DNA of 45,584 nucleotides from Yinghuangia elevatio (GCF_040649515.1 NZ_JBEZFP010000074.1:1-45584); one strand, 5' to 3'; counted from the first letter of the stretch, positions 8,146-16,138 are shown. The notes: generated by a model not told the origin, from the sequence alone. Numbers and translations are program-made.

Positions 8146-9060
8146 ATGGGCATCTGCGACGGTCGCGTTGTGGTGATCACGGGCGCCGGCAACGGCATCG
8201 GGCGCTCGCACGCGCTGGCATTCGCCGCCGAGGGAGCCAAGGTCGTCGTCAACGACCTCGGCGGATCGCGCGACGGTACGGGCGCCTCGGCCGGACCGGC
8301 GCAGGCGGTCGTCGACGAGATCGTGGCGGCGGGCGGCGAGGCGGTGGCGCACGCCGAGGACATCTCGACCTGGGACGGCGCGGAGTCGCTGATCAAGCTG
8401 GCGATCGACACGTTCGGCCGCATCGACGTGCTGGTCAACAACGCGGGCATCCTGCGCGACCGCATGCTCACCAACATGTCCGAAGCGGAGTGGGACGCGG
8501 TCATCAAGGTGCACCTCAAGGGCACCTTCGGCCCGGCGCACCACGCGGCGGCGCACTGGCGCACACTCGCCAAGGCGGGCGAGACCGTCGACGCGCGCAT
8601 CATCAACACGTCGTCCCCGTCGGGCATCTTCGGCAACGTCGGCCAGACGAACTACGGTGCGGCCAAGGCCGGCATCGCGGCGTTCACCGTCATCGCGTCG
8701 CAGGAGCTGGGCCGGTACGGCGTCACCGTGAACGCCATCGCGCCCACCGCCCTCACCCGCATGACCGAGGACCTGGCGAACGTCGTCGGCGACAGCCCGG
8801 AGACGGCGGAGAAGCTGGCGCCGGAGAACATCTCGCCGCTGGTGGTGTGGCTCGGCTCCACCGCCTCGGCGGGCGTCACCGGCCGCGTCTTCTCGGTCGC
8901 GGGCGGCACGATCAGCGTCGCCGAGGGCTGGGCCAACGGCCCGACCGTCGACAAGGGCAGCCGCTGGACCCCGTCGGAGCTGTCGGACGTGATCCCCGAC
9001 CTGGTCGCCAAGGCCGCCCCCAACGCGGGCATGGACGGAACGCGCCCCGTCCAGGGCTGA
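8146..9060 (+). CDS. Short-chain dehydrogenase/reductase, MFE-2/17-beta-HSD4-like
   Basis: A 304-residue NAD(P)-dependent SDR. The Rossmann cofactor motif TGAGNGIG is at residues 12-19, NNAG follows the fourth strand, and the active site shows NTSSPSG then YGAAK. The insert VNDLGGSRDGTG near residue 38 is typical of the (3R)-hydroxyacyl-CoA dehydrogenase domain of type-2 multifunctional enzyme and of actinobacterial Hsd4-like proteins. The likely role is oxidation of a 3-hydroxyacyl-CoA in fatty-acid or sterol side-chain beta-oxidation. The start has a strong AGGAGG site 7 bases upstream. It seems monocistronic. Confidence 0.9.
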   Translation: MGICDGRVVVITGAGNGIGRSHALAFAAEGAKVVVNDLGGSRDGTGASAGPAQAVVDEIVAAGGEAVAHAEDISTWDGAESLIKLAIDTFGRIDVLVNNAGILRDRMLTNMSEAEWDAVIKVHLKGTFGPAHHAAAHWRTLAKAGETVDARIINTSSPSGIFGNVGQTNYGAAKAGIAAFTVIASQELGRYGVTVNAIAPTALTRMTEDLANVVGDSPETAEKLAPENISPLVVWLGSTASAGVTGRVFSVAGGTISVAEGWANGPTVDKGSRWTPSELSDVIPDLVAKAAPNAGMDGTRPVQG

Positions 9061-9266
9061 CGCACCGTCACCAGTCGGCCCCCGGAGCGGATTGCGCCCC
9101 GGGGGCCGGCGCCTGCCCGGGCCCGCGCCGGCACGTCGGGGCGTGGCCGCGGTCCCGCCCGATCCCGACCGATCCCCACCCGCCCCGGCCCCGGCCGGGG
9201 TGACCCGTCTCTGGCAGACTACGCGTCTCTGACGTGCAAACTCGGGCCGCAACGGGGGAATCGGGC

Positions 9267-11411
9267 ATGTGGAGTCGCGGGACCGTGCTGGGCGGCCGGT
9301 ACGCCCTGGCCGAACGGCTGGGCGCCGGCGGCATGGGCGAGGTCTGGCAGGCCGACGACCGCGTGCTCGAACGCCGCGTCGCGGTCAAGATCCTGCTGCC
9401 CGCGCTGATGGCCGACGAGCGCTTCGCGGCGCGGTTCCGGCGTGAGGCCAAAGTCCTTGCGGCGCTGAGCCATCCGGGCATCGTGCACATCCACGACTAC
9501 GGCGAGAGCGAGGCGGGGACGGATCCGCGCCTGGCGTACATCGTCATGGAACTCGTGGACGGGCGACCGCTCGACGCCGTCCTCACGGCCGAAGGGCCGC
9601 TGCCGCCGGGGCGCGTGCTCGACATCGCGGCCCTCTCGCTGGACGCCCTGCACGCCGCGCACCGGCGCGGCATCGTGCACCGGGACATCAAGCCCTCGAA
9701 CCTCATGTTGCGCGCCGACGGCCAAGTGACCGTCACGGACTTCGGCATAGCCCACGCCACGGACGGGACCCGGCTCACCGCTTCCCACGCGGTTCTCGGA
9801 ACGGCCCGCTACATCGCCCCCGAACAGGCCGAAGGCGGCCCGGCGGTCGCGGCCTCGGACCTGTATTCGCTGGGCGCGGTCTGCTACGAACTCCTCACCG
9901 GCCGCCCGCTGTTCACCGGCGCCAAGGTGCTGGAGATCATCCTCAAGCACATCAGGGAGCCCGCCCCCGAGCTGCCCGAGGAACTCCCGGAGCCGGTACG
10001 CGCCTTCGTGGCCCGGGCACTGCGCAAGGACCCCGCCGAGCGGTACGCGGACGCGGCGGCGATGGCGGCCGCGGCGCGTACGGCGGCGGGGGCCATGGCT
10101 GCGGATGCCGTGGCTGCGAGTGCCGTCAAAACGGACGCCACGGCCGTTGTTGCTCCAGCTGCCGCCCCGGCCGCCGTGGTTGCCGACCCGGCCCCGACCG
10201 ATGCGACGGACCCGGTCGACGGCGTGGCCGTCACTGCGGGGACGACCGCCCCGACCGTCCCCGGCGTCGCGTTCGCCACGTCACGGGAGCAAACACCCGC
10301 CGTCACACCGGAGTCCGTGAAGTCGGCGGAGCCGGCAGAGCCGACGGCTGCAAAACCCGCGGACGCAAAACCGGCCGCCGCCGCGGTCGCATCGCCCGCA
10401 GTCGCGTCGCCCGCAGTCCCGTCGCCCGAAGTCGCGTCGCCTGCGGTCGCGTCGCCTGCGGTCGCGTCGCCTGCGGTCGCGTCGCCTGCGGCCCCGCCGC
10501 CTGCGACCGCCATGCCGACACCCCAGGGCACCCCGACCTCGTGGTGGAAACGGAACCGAATATCCGCGGCCCTGCTCGCCCTCGCCCTCCTCGTGGCCGC
10601 CGTCGCCACCGTGCTGTTCATCTCCTCGGGCCCCGGCGAGGCAGGCGCCGACGACTCGGCGGGCCGGCAGCCCGGGGACGGGAAGGTCGCGGCGGACGCA
10701 CCGGCGGGCGACAGCCCCGCACCCGGCAGCCCCGAGGCGTCCCCTGGTGCGGCCTCGCCGTCACCGAGCCCCGGCAGCGGCACGCCGCCCCCGGGCGCGT
10801 CCGGCACACCTCAGGGTGCGGCGAACCCGCCGCCGGGCGGCGTCGCCCCGAACGCCTACGCGCCACCGCCCAACGGCGGCCAGGGCAACCCCACCGGCGG
10901 TGCCACGAAGGGCGGTTCCGGCGGTGCGTCCGGTGGCACCGGCGCCCCGAACAGTCCCAAACCGCCGACCTCGGCGCCCCCGGCCAAGCCCGGCACACCG
11001 CCCGGCTGTGGAGGCGCGGGGTGGGGGCAGATCATCAGCGTGCGCGACGGCCTCGCACTCGGCCTCGACAAGAACGAGCCCACGGCGGGGGGTTTCGTGG
11101 TCATGGGCGGCACCACGCAGTACGGGTGGGTGTACTCCGTACCCTCGTCGTGGTCCAACTTCACGACCTGCAACCTCGACGGCCACCCGCTCGAAGTCGT
11201 GGCGAGCTACCCCAGCTCGGGCGAGGTGCGCCTGGTAGACGGATTCTCGGTGACCACGAACTGGAAGGTGGTCAACGCCTCCACCGCCGGTGCGCACCTG
11301 ATCCAGGACTACATGGGTGAGACGTGTCTCACCAACAACGGCAGCGGCCAGCGGGTGACGATGAAGGCATGCACGCCCGGCAACAAGTCCCAGGAGTGGC
11401 GGATCCCCTAG
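9267..11411 (+). CDS. Receptor-like Ser/Thr protein kinase with extracellular lectin-like domain
   Basis: A 714-residue membrane kinase of the PknB type. The kinase domain (about 11-270) has the glycine loop LGAGGMGEV, Lys41, the catalytic loop HRDIKPSN (Asp140) and DFG at 158-160, so it looks active. An Ala/Pro-rich juxtamembrane linker includes a degenerate PAVAS repeat. One transmembrane helix lies near 431-453, then a Pro/Gly/Ser-rich spacer, then an extracellular domain (about 580-714) that ends in SQEWRIP. The Q-x-W ending and a Cys pair suggest a ricin-B-like beta-trefoil, but only weakly. ATG 9267 was preferred over GTG 9234. The stop abuts the start of the next gene, so the two are translationally coupled. 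Confidence 0.9.
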   Translation: MWSRGTVLGGRYALAERLGAGGMGEVWQADDRVLERRVAVKILLPALMADERFAARFRREAKVLAALSHPGIVHIHDYGESEAGTDPRLAYIVMELVDGRPLDAVLTAEGPLPPGRVLDIAALSLDALHAAHRRGIVHRDIKPSNLMLRADGQVTVTDFGIAHATDGTRLTASHAVLGTARYIAPEQAEGGPAVAASDLYSLGAVCYELLTGRPLFTGAKVLEIILKHIREPAPELPEELPEPVRAFVARALRKDPAERYADAAAMAAAARTAAGAMAADAVAASAVKTDATAVVAPAAAPAAVVADPAPTDATDPVDGVAVTAGTTAPTVPGVAFATSREQTPAVTPESVKSAEPAEPTAAKPADAKPAAAAVASPAVASPAVPSPEVASPAVASPAVASPAVASPAAPPPATAMPTPQGTPTSWWKRNRISAALLALALLVAAVATVLFISSGPGEAGADDSAGRQPGDGKVAADAPAGDSPAPGSPEASPGAASPSPSPGSGTPPPGASGTPQGAANPPPGGVAPNAYAPPPNGGQGNPTGGATKGGSGGASGGTGAPNSPKPPTSAPPAKPGTPPGCGGAGWGQIISVRDGLALGLDKNEPTAGGFVVMGGTTQYGWVYSVPSSWSNFTTCNLDGHPLEVVASYPSSGEVRLVDGFSVTTNWKVVNASTAGAHLIQDYMGETCLTNNGSGQRVTMKACTPGNKSQEWRIP
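10386..10505 (+). repeat. 15-bp tandem repeat inside the kinase linker
   Basis: Eight consecutive 15-base units run from 10386 to 10505, with consensus GTCGCGTCGCCTGCG. Four central copies (10431-10490) are identical and the outer ones diverge. In frame they encode a repeated Val-Ala-Ser-Pro-Ala linker between the kinase domain and the membrane helix. Copy number probably varies between strains by slippage, changing the linker length rather than the frame. Confidence 0.9.
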
Positions 11412-12533
11412 ATGCCCGCAGCGCAGCAGACGCCAGCAGCACAGCCTGTCCCCCGAACCGTCCGGCCAGATGAGCTGCCCGCCGAGCCGGACCTCCTGCA
11501 CCCGGTCGTCACCCCGGCGGGATCCCCGCGCGGGGCGGACGTGCTCACGATCGTCGACCTCGACGCGGGTGCGCGCGACCCGGACGCCGTCGCCCGGGCC
11601 CTCGCCGGCTCGACCCGCCTGACCATCGGCATCGCCCGCGAACCCTGGGACTACGCCCTGCAACCCGTCGTCGAGGCGCTGACCCTGACCCTGTGCCTCC
11701 CGGCTGTCGCCGCGCCGGGCCGCGCGCACGTCCCGGTGCCCGACCCGGCCGCCGCCGCTGCCGAGATCGCCGCCGCAGCGGACCGCACGCCGCGCGCGGC
11801 ACTCGCCCTCGGGAACGTCCTGCGCATCAACGCCCGTCTGCTCGACGCCGCCGGGAGCCCGTGGACGCGCGGTGTGGAGGACGCCGTGGCGACCGAGTCG
11901 CTCGCGTACTCGGCGCTGCTCGCGGGCCCCGAGTTCGCGGCCTGGCGTACCGAGCATCCGCCGCGTCCCGAGCCCCCCGTACCGCCCGACGCGGTCCTGC
12001 TCGACCGCGGAGGCGACCTCCTGCGCATCACCCTCAACCGCCCCGACCGCCGCAACGCGCTGGGGCACGGCCTGCGGGACGCCCTGATCGACGGCCTCGA
12101 CGTGCTCGCCGCAGACCCGGCGCTGCGCGCGGAACTCCGGGGATCGGGACCGTCGTTCAGCAGCGGCGGCGATCTGGACGAGTTCGGCACCGCGGCCGAC
12201 CCGGCGACCGCGCATGTGGTACGCCTCGCCCGCAGCGCAGGCCTGCGCGTGCACCGCGACCGCGAGCGCATCACCCCCTACCTGCACGGCGCGTGCGTGG
12301 GCGCGGGCATCGAGGTCCCGGCCTTCGCGGCCACGGTCGTCGCGGCCCCTGACGCGTGGTGCCGGCTCCCGGAGTTGTCCCTCGGGCTCATCCCCGGCGC
12401 GGGCGGAACGGCGAGCGTCACCGCCCGGATCGGCCGCTGGCGTACGGCCTGGATGACCCTCACCGGTGCCCGGCTCACCGCCCGCCACGCGCTGGCCTGG
12501 GGCCTGGTCGACCGCCTCGAAGAACCCTCCTGA
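11412..12533 (+). CDS. Enoyl-CoA hydratase/isomerase family protein with long N-terminal region
   Basis: A 373-residue crotonase-fold protein, about 110 residues longer than usual. The C-terminal crotonase domain starts near residue 190 (LLRITLNRPDRRNALG) and keeps the oxyanion-hole segment GPSFSSGGDL and both expected catalytic glutamates, in GACVGAGIE and in LPELSLGLIPGAGGT. The N-terminal 180 residues resemble a decayed second crotonase half (LTIGIAREPWDYALQPVVEAL). The ATG begins at the base after the kinase stop, so expression depends on the kinase message. Why a receptor kinase should be coupled to an acyl-CoA enzyme is unclear. Confidence 0.85.
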   Translation: MPAAQQTPAAQPVPRTVRPDELPAEPDLLHPVVTPAGSPRGADVLTIVDLDAGARDPDAVARALAGSTRLTIGIAREPWDYALQPVVEALTLTLCLPAVAAPGRAHVPVPDPAAAAAEIAAAADRTPRAALALGNVLRINARLLDAAGSPWTRGVEDAVATESLAYSALLAGPEFAAWRTEHPPRPEPPVPPDAVLLDRGGDLLRITLNRPDRRNALGHGLRDALIDGLDVLAADPALRAELRGSGPSFSSGGDLDEFGTAADPATAHVVRLARSAGLRVHRDRERITPYLHGACVGAGIEVPAFAATVVAAPDAWCRLPELSLGLIPGAGGTASVTARIGRWRTAWMTLTGARLTARHALAWGLVDRLEEPS

Positions 12534-12534
12534 A

Positions 12535-12566
12535 GGTTCCGGGGTTCCGGGGTTCCGGGGTTCCGG
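12535..12566 (+). repeat. Four perfect 8-bp tandem repeats
   Basis: GGTTCCGG is repeated four times without error immediately after the crotonase stop codon, between two convergent genes. It is non-coding. Each CCGG is self-complementary, so the array can fold, but it is not an ordinary terminator. It is a likely slippage-prone microsatellite. Confidence 0.9.
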
Positions 12567-12592
12567 GATTCTTCCGAGGCCCCGGCGCCCGG

Positions 12593-13072
12593 TCAGCTCG
12601 TTTCGTCGTCGGTGGCGCTCCGTGCCCGGCGCGGGCCGGGCGGCGGTAGTGCCCGCGTCGGCTGGGTGAACCGCAGGATGTTGCCGGAGGGGTCGAGGAA
12701 CGCGCAGTCGCGGGCGCCGTCGGGCTGGTCGATGGGTTCTTGCATCACTTCGGCGCCGGTGGCCTCGATGTGCCGGAAGGTGGCGTCGCAGTCCCCGGTC
12801 GTGAACACGAGGCGGCTCAGGAGGCCCTTGGCCAGCAGCTCCCCGATCGCGTGCCGGTCGTCCGACGGGACGCCGGGGTCGGTGTCGGGCGCGGCGAGGA
12901 GGATCCGTACGTCCGGCTGTGCCGGCGGGCGGACGTGTATCCGCCGGCCGCCGTCGGGCCCGACGTCCTCGCCCACTTCGAAGCCGAGCACGTCCCGGTA
13001 GAAGCCGAGCGCGGCGTCGACGTCGTGCACCGCGAGGGCGCAGGACGCGAGCGCGAGATCCGTCCCGGTCAC
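12593..13072 (-). CDS. VOC (glyoxalase-like) family protein
   Basis: A 159-residue single VOC-fold protein. It opens with LALASCALAVHDVDAALGFYRDVLGF, here given only in outline, and closes with CAFLDPSGNILRFTQP, both typical of the family. VOC proteins bind metal and act in glyoxalase, dioxygenase or antibiotic-binding reactions, and no specific function is evident. I take the GTG at 13072 as the start because it overlaps the stop of the upstream sigma-factor gene as GTGA. A longer frame upstream is Arg-rich and is a shadow. The overlap makes it a direct partner of that sigma factor. Confidence 0.85.
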   Translation of the reverse strand: MTGTDLALASCALAVHDVDAALGFYRDVLGFEVGEDVGPDGGRRIHVRPPAQPDVRILLAAPDTDPGVPSDDRHAIGELLAKGLLSRLVFTTGDCDATFRHIEATGAEVMQEPIDQPDGARDCAFLDPSGNILRFTQPTRALPPPGPRRARSATDDETS

Positions 13073-13941
13073 GGCTGCTCCCGGCGGTCGGCGGGGAGGA
13101 GGACGACGTCGAGGTCGCGGAGCCGGCCGGGGTCGGTGTCGACGGCGATGCGGGTGATCTTCCCGTCGGCGACGGTGAAGGTGATGACGGCGTTTGCTCG
13201 GCCTCGGTGCCACCAGACGGCTGCCGGGGCGCCGTCGACCAGGGCGAGCCGGGCGGCCTGGGCCCGTCCGGCGAAGAACGCGGCCACCGCGTGGGCGCCG
13301 CGGATCTCGAGGGCCACGGCGTCCGGGTCGAGCAGTTCGAGCAGGGCGGCGAAGTCCCCGTCCCGGGCCGCGGCGAGGAAGGCGGCGACGATCTCCCGTT
13401 TGGGGGACCGCGCGGCATCGGTCGCGTCGGCCGTGCCCTGGACCCGGCGCCGGGCGCGGCTGGCGAGTTGCCGGGTCGCCGCCGGGGAGCGGTCGATGAT
13501 GGCGCCGATCTCGGCGAACGACACAGCGAAGACGTCGTGCAGGACGAACGCGAGCCGCTCGGCGGGCGTCAGCGTGTCCAGCACCACCATGAGCGCCACG
13601 CCGACCGCATCGGCCGTCACCGCCTCGTCCTCGGGGGTGGCCGGTCCGTCCGGGTGGGGGCTCGGGTGCGGCGCCTCGGGCTCGGGCGGCAGTGCCCCTG
13701 CCGCGTCCTCACGCCGCGCCCGGCGTGCTTCGAGCATGTTCAGGCAGACCCGGGCCACGATGGTGGTCAGCCACGCCCCCGGGTTCTCCACCTGGTCGGT
13801 GTCGGCGCGGCCGACCCGCAGCCAGGCCTCCTGCACCGCGTCCTCGGCCTCCGCGCGGGAGCCCAGCATGCGGTACGCCACCGCCTGCAGGCGGTCCTGG
13901 TGCTCGGCGAACCGTGCGCTCAGCCAGTCTGGCTCGACCAT
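13069..13941 (-). CDS. ECF41-like RNA polymerase sigma factor with SnoaL-like C-terminal domain
   Basis: A 290-residue ECF sigma factor. Region 2 (residues about 10-75) contains the DAVQEAWLR helix, and region 4 (about 110-165) contains LTPAERLAFVLHDVF. The extra C-terminal domain (about 175-290) is SnoaL/NTF2-like and contains DGKI and DPGRL, matching the DGGK and NPDKL motifs of ECF41 factors, in which this domain replaces a separate anti-sigma factor. ECF41 genes usually sit beside oxidoreductase, decarboxylase or epimerase-like genes; here a VOC gene overlaps by 4 bases. A GGAGG site precedes the ATG. Confidence 0.88.
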   Translation of the reverse strand: MVEPDWLSARFAEHQDRLQAVAYRMLGSRAEAEDAVQEAWLRVGRADTDQVENPGAWLTTIVARVCLNMLEARRARREDAAGALPPEPEAPHPSPHPDGPATPEDEAVTADAVGVALMVVLDTLTPAERLAFVLHDVFAVSFAEIGAIIDRSPAATRQLASRARRRVQGTADATDAARSPKREIVAAFLAAARDGDFAALLELLDPDAVALEIRGAHAVAAFFAGRAQAARLALVDGAPAAVWWHRGRANAVITFTVADGKITRIAVDTDPGRLRDLDVVLLPADRREQP

Positions 13942-13981
13942 CCGTCACATTCCTCCGTTCGTGCCTGTCATACGTAATGAC

Positions 13982-14008
13982 CGGCGAACCCGCCCCGATG
14001 TGACGGGC
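13982..14008 (-). promoter_or_regulatory. Possible ECF41-type promoter of the sigma factor gene
   Basis: On the minus strand, CGTCACA (about 14006-14000) is followed after 16 bases by GGTC. The described ECF41 promoter is TGTCACA with CGTC at the -10 position. One mismatch in each element makes this plausible but unproven. It lies about 45 bases ahead of the sigma ATG. Confidence 0.3.
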
Positions 14009-14035
14009 GGGTCCGGGCCCGCCGTCCGCCGGGAC

Positions 14036-14096
14036 GGCGCGCGGAACCCCAGGCACCGCGCGGAACCCCCAAGGCACCGCGCGGACCCCCCAAGCA
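14036..14096 (+). repeat. Imperfect 21-bp tandem repeat ahead of the second VOC gene
   Basis: The unit CACCGCGCGGAACCCCCAAG occurs about three times with small changes between the divergent sigma and VOC genes, ending just before the VOC ribosome binding site. It could hold repeated binding sites for a regulator or be a slippage product. It is non-coding. Confidence 0.7.
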
Positions 14097-14110
14097 CAAG
14101 GAGTCACGGC

Positions 14111-14524
14111 ATGAAGGCGCACGTCAGCTCGATCCTGCTCGGCGTCCAGGACATGGATCGGGCCAAGCAGTTCTACACCGAGGGGCTCGGCTGGAAGATC
14201 AAGGACAACTACGGCGTCTCGGTGTTCTTCGAGTCGGACGGCGCCTCGCCGGTCGGCTTCTACGGGCGTGAGGGCCTGGCGGACCAGGTGGGCACGGGCG
14301 CGGAGGGAACCGGCTTCAGCGGGCTGGTGCTCACGTACGTGGTCCGCAGTGAGAAGCGGGTCGACGAGATCATGGCGGAGGCCGAAGCCGCCGGGGCCAC
14401 GGTCCTCAAGCCGGCCGGCGCCCTGCCCTGGGGCGGGTACGGCGGCACCTTCGCCGACCCGGACGGGTACATCTGGAGCCTCGGCTTCAGCGCCCAGGGA
14501 ACGGACCAGCTCTACGCGGAGTAG
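14111..14524 (+). CDS. VOC (glyoxalase-like) family protein
   Basis: A 137-residue single VOC domain: VSSILLGVQDMDRAKQFYTE at the N-terminus and GGTFADPDGYIWSLGF near the C-terminus. AAGGAG lies 8 bases upstream of the ATG at 14111. The gene is divergent from the ECF41-like sigma factor gene and could be one of its targets, making this a sigma factor flanked by two VOC genes. The substrate is unknown. Confidence 0.88.
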   Translation: MKAHVSSILLGVQDMDRAKQFYTEGLGWKIKDNYGVSVFFESDGASPVGFYGREGLADQVGTGAEGTGFSGLVLTYVVRSEKRVDEIMAEAEAAGATVLKPAGALPWGGYGGTFADPDGYIWSLGFSAQGTDQLYAE

Positions 14525-14695
14525 TCCCGCACGCGGTGGCTGTCGGCCTGCCGGGCTGTGACCCGCGGACGCCCGGGACGGCACGGCGGGCCGCTGCCGT
14601 CCCGGGCGTCCGCAACGGAGACAATCAGGCGGAGCGGTCGGCCGGATCCGGGGCAGGCCGGCAGTACAACGGGGCAGAACAGTGGGAGAGAGACC

Positions 14696-15130
14696 GTGAA
14701 GTTCCAGACGTACGTCGAACCGCCCGAGCCCATGCGCGGGCTGGAAGTGCCGCCCGAAGTGGTGCAGGCGCTCGGCGGCGGCGCACGGCCGCCGGTGACG
14801 ATCACGGTCAACGGGCACACCTGGAAGAGCCGCGTCGCCATCCTGCGCGGCCGCCATCTGCTCGGCCTCAGCAACGCCAACCGGCAGGCGGCGGGTGTCG
14901 AGATCGGCGAGCCGGTGGAGGTCGAGGTCGAGCTGGACACCGAACCCCGCACCGTCGTCGAGCCCGAGGACTTCGCCCGGGCGCTGGACGACGACCCTGT
15001 CGCCCGCGCGGCGTACGACAACCTCTCGCACAGCCGCAAGCGCGAGCACGTGCTCGCCATCGAGAGCGCGAAGAAGCCCGAGACGCGCCAACGGCGCATC
15101 GACAAGGCCATCGCCGCCCTGCGGGGCTGA
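14696..15130 (+). CDS. DUF1905/YdeI (OmpD-associated)-like protein
   Basis: A 144-residue protein. The first part (VTITVNGHTWKSRVAILRGR, then the LLGLSNANRQAAGVEIGEPV segment) matches the DUF1905 beta-barrel domain, and the C-terminal helical part (YDNLSHSRKREHVLAIESAK and RRIDKAIAAL) matches the YdeI/OmpD-associated family. Relatives have been linked to bacteriocin protection and stress, but the biochemical role is unknown. The start is the GTG at 14696, preceded by GGGAGAGA. Confidence 0.85.
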   Translation: MKFQTYVEPPEPMRGLEVPPEVVQALGGGARPPVTITVNGHTWKSRVAILRGRHLLGLSNANRQAAGVEIGEPVEVEVELDTEPRTVVEPEDFARALDDDPVARAAYDNLSHSRKREHVLAIESAKKPETRQRRIDKAIAALRG

Positions 15131-15143
15131 ACCCCGGTGCCGC

Positions 15144-16064
15144 TCAGCTCGGCCGGGGCTCCGAGGCGGCCGACCGGCCCGACGGGTCGAGGCCGAGGGT
15201 GGGGAGGAGTTCGGCCTCTTCGAAGGCGAAGTGCCGGTCGAGGTCGGCGGCCAGGGTGTCCAGTTCGGCGCGCAGGGTGGGGACTTCCTCGCCGCGGGCG
15301 ATGCGGTGGGCGAGGGACTCGACGGTGCGGAGGGCGGCCACGACGCCGCGGTGCTCTTCGCGCAACTGATCGAGCGTCGGCTTGAGTTCGGGGTACGCGG
15401 CCTCGATCGCGGCGAAGGCGGTCCCCTCGCCGTCGTGGTGGGTGCCGAGCGCGGCGCAGAACCCGAGGCAGTGGGCCGCCAGGCCGGCCGGCCGTGCGCC
15501 TGCCGGCAGTGCGGCGTCGCCCCGCAGTGCCGCGATCACCGCGCGCAAGTCGGCGTGGGCGGCGAGGAGTTGACGCCCGGCGGCACGGGCACGTTCCGGA
15601 TCGCCCGCGAAGTCGAGGCGGAGCAGTGCCACGACGGGGATGACGCGCTCGGTGCCGGCCTGGTAGGCGGCGTACGCCGGCACCCGCTCCCCCTGCAACG
15701 CGTAGAGCCGGTCCCGTTCTTCGCCCTCCAGCAGTACCGCTGTGCCGGTGAACTCCTCGATGCCGGAGGCGTCTTCGTACGGCACCTCCACGGTCACGCG
15801 CGGCGACGCCAGGAGGTTGTGGTACCAGAACGGGTGGGTGTCCTGCCCGGCGTTGGAGGCGAAGACGAGGAGGCGGTGTCCCTCCCGGAGGTAGCCGAGC
15901 GGCGTGGTGTGGGAAAGGCCGCTGCGCCTCCCCTGCGTGGTCAGCAGGAGCAGGTCGGCGCCCTCGAACATACCTCCGACGCGGCCGCGGTTGGCGCGGA
16001 ACTCGCGGATGACGGCCTGGTTCCATTCGGCGGGGGTGGTCGGCTCGGTGTGCTGCCCGGTCAT
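15144..16064 (-). CDS. DUF385 (F420-type nitroreductase) and hemerythrin fusion
   Basis: A 306-residue two-domain protein. Residues about 15-150 match the deazaflavin (F420)-dependent nitroreductase family related to mycobacterial Ddn: LLLLTTQGRRSGLSHTTPL, FASNAGQDTHPFWYHNL and a following VTVEV strand. Residues about 165-290 look like a hemerythrin HHE domain, with candidate iron ligands in AHADLR, THHDGEG, REEHRGV and DRHFAFEEAEL. The likely activity is F420-linked reduction combined with di-iron oxygen, NO or redox sensing. The ATG at 16064 has GGGAGGG upstream; extending further would cross the operator. It is divergent from a MarR gene. Confidence 0.87.
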   Translation of the reverse strand: MTGQHTEPTTPAEWNQAVIREFRANRGRVGGMFEGADLLLLTTQGRRSGLSHTTPLGYLREGHRLLVFASNAGQDTHPFWYHNLLASPRVTVEVPYEDASGIEEFTGTAVLLEGEERDRLYALQGERVPAYAAYQAGTERVIPVVALLRLDFAGDPERARAAGRQLLAAHADLRAVIAALRGDAALPAGARPAGLAAHCLGFCAALGTHHDGEGTAFAAIEAAYPELKPTLDQLREEHRGVVAALRTVESLAHRIARGEEVPTLRAELDTLAADLDRHFAFEEAELLPTLGLDPSGRSAASEPRPS

Positions 16065-16105
16065 GGGGTGCCCTCCCGGTATCGTCGGCACGACGAAACA
16101 GACTT

Positions 16106-16138
16106 TGCTTTGCAAGCAAAGCATCTTTGATGGCAAAG
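16106..16138. promoter_or_regulatory. MarR-type palindromic operator
   Basis: A perfect 18-base dyad, TGCTTTGC-AA-GCAAAGCA, spans 16106-16123. A second, weaker inverted repeat, CTTTG-N4-CAAAG, follows at 16125-16138. Both are in the 93-base gap between the divergent fusion gene and the MarR gene, and are strikingly AT-rich for this genome. MarR proteins usually bind 16-20 bp dyads that overlap divergent promoters, so the MarR protein probably represses both genes through this site. Confidence 0.75.

Noticed and set aside
10386..10505. CRISPR array or non-coding satellite
   Set aside because: The 15-base repeats are contiguous, lack spacers and are in frame in the kinase gene.
13073..13213. 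N-terminal extension of the 12593-13072 VOC protein
   Set aside because: The extension is Arg/His/Pro-rich and lies inside the sigma gene; the GTGA overlap gives a much better start.
10761..13418. 885-residue minus-strand open frame
   Set aside because: Runs through the kinase 3' end, the crotonase and the sigma-factor region. Its codon use is that of a shadow and the true genes are recognisable.
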